NCBI RefSeq assembly: GCF_004342175.1
Contig: NZ_SMAO01000001.1
Coordinates: forward strand, 248,001 to 312,000
From: Thiobaca trueperi
GTDB lineage: Bacteria; Pseudomonadota; Gammaproteobacteria; Chromatiales; Chromatiaceae
DNA: 64,000 bases
Reading direction: 5' to 3'
How positions within the stretch are numbered: position 1 is the stretch's first letter; the number at the start of each line of letters is the position of its first letter. Under the pieces are notes generated by a model that saw only the letters and a list, made by a program, of their open reading frames with translations, was not told the origin of the DNA and made no database searches. The translations under genes were made by a program, and so were the position numbers. Shown piece after piece: positions 63,607 through 64,000 of this stretch.

Positions 63607-64000
63607 ATGGGATTGCGCACGCCACTTTTTTCAGAGCACGAGCGTCTCGGCGCCCGTCTCGTCCCCTTCGGCGGCTGGGACATGCCGCTGCACTATGGAT
63701 CCCAGATCGAAGAGCATCACGCGGTGCGCCGCACGGCGGGCATGTTCGATGTCTCGCACATGCGCCCCGTCGATGTCGAAGGTCCGGATGCCCAAGCCTT
63801 TCTGCGCCGCCTGCTGGCCAACGATGTCGCCCGGCTCCAGTCGCCCGGCAAGGCGCTCTACAGTTGCATGCTCAACGAGCAGGGTGGCGTGGTCGATGAC
63901 CTCATCGTCTACGCGCGCGGCCCGCAGCACTACCGTCTTGTGGTCAACGCTGGCACGGCTGACAGAGACATCGCCTGGATGCGCGCCCACAGCGCCGGTT
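63607..64000 (+). CDS. gcvT: Aminomethyltransferase (glycine cleavage T protein), N-terminal part
   Basis: First 131 residues; the gene continues past the window. [40 protein letters not shown] and GMFDVSHM with the folate-binding residues are diagnostic for GcvT, which transfers the aminomethyl carbon of glycine to tetrahydrofolate. GGAGAG lies 8 bp before the ATG. The tandem glycine riboswitch upstream supports the assignment. Confidence 0.96.
   Translation, partial: MGLRTPLFSEHERLGARLVPFGGWDMPLHYGSQIEEHHAVRRTAGMFDVSHMRPVDVEGPDAQAFLRRLLANDVARLQSPGKALYSCMLNEQGGVVDDLIVYARGPQHYRLVVNAGTADRDIAWMRAHSAG

Overview
The window is high-GC, gene-dense DNA from a gammaproteobacterium, most likely a purple sulfur bacterium of the Chromatiaceae. 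This taxonomic call is an inference. It rests on the conserved ndk-rlmN-pilW-rodZ-hisS-yfgM-bamB-der block, a complete Rnf complex next to an oversized pyruvate:ferredoxin oxidoreductase (NifJ), a PEP-CTERM protein, and abundant short intergenic repeats of two families. No rRNA, tRNA, phage, CRISPR array or complete insertion sequence was seen.

Layout. 1-5.0 kb: end of gltX, a polyprenol-kinase-like gene, an AbrB/PIN toxin-antitoxin pair translationally coupled to znuC, znuB, a ZrgA-like zinc protein and an Hsp20 gene. 5.2-10.6 kb: Spy-like protein, mobA, a CorC/HlyC transporter and a Tat-exported molybdenum hydroxylase pair (IorA/IorB type). 10.8-20.9 kb: DHH phosphoesterase and the ndk-to-der block. 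21-26.7 kb: subtilase with four FN3 repeats, then cbiMNQO behind a cobalamin riboswitch. 26.7-33.7 kb: yhbY, a TDT-family anion channel, an ankyrin lipoprotein, sucAB. 33.7-41.8 kb: truncated DUF1778 antitoxin, ppsR, an ABC exporter, nudB, aspS, cls, fmdB. 41.9-47.4 kb: SDR, large TPR lipoprotein, mutL. 47.5-59.5 kb: a redox locus on the minus strand, reading rnfB, nifJ, a small gene, rnfC-D-G-E-A, a Cys-containing small membrane protein and a plant-type ferredoxin-NADP reductase. 59.7-64 kb: ClpP-fold lipoprotein, a fused hisH-hisF gene, a PEP-CTERM protein and gcvT behind a tandem glycine riboswitch.

How it works together. The 47.5-59.5 kb locus can connect pyruvate oxidation (NifJ), NADH and the membrane ion gradient (Rnf) and NADPH (FNR) to one ferredoxin pool, which would suit nitrogenase or other low-potential reductions; the physiological target is inferred. 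The most unusual structure is a family of about 87-bp elements with TTAAACCGCG / CGCGGTTTAA ends. They usually occur as doublets in fixed order, joined by an AT-rich linker, and one end almost always supplies the stop codon of the adjacent gene. A second, 9-bp-period repeat family (GGATTAACA) also supplies stop codons to two genes. The fused HisH-HisF protein resembles the eukaryotic HIS7 type in the insertions of its cyclase half.
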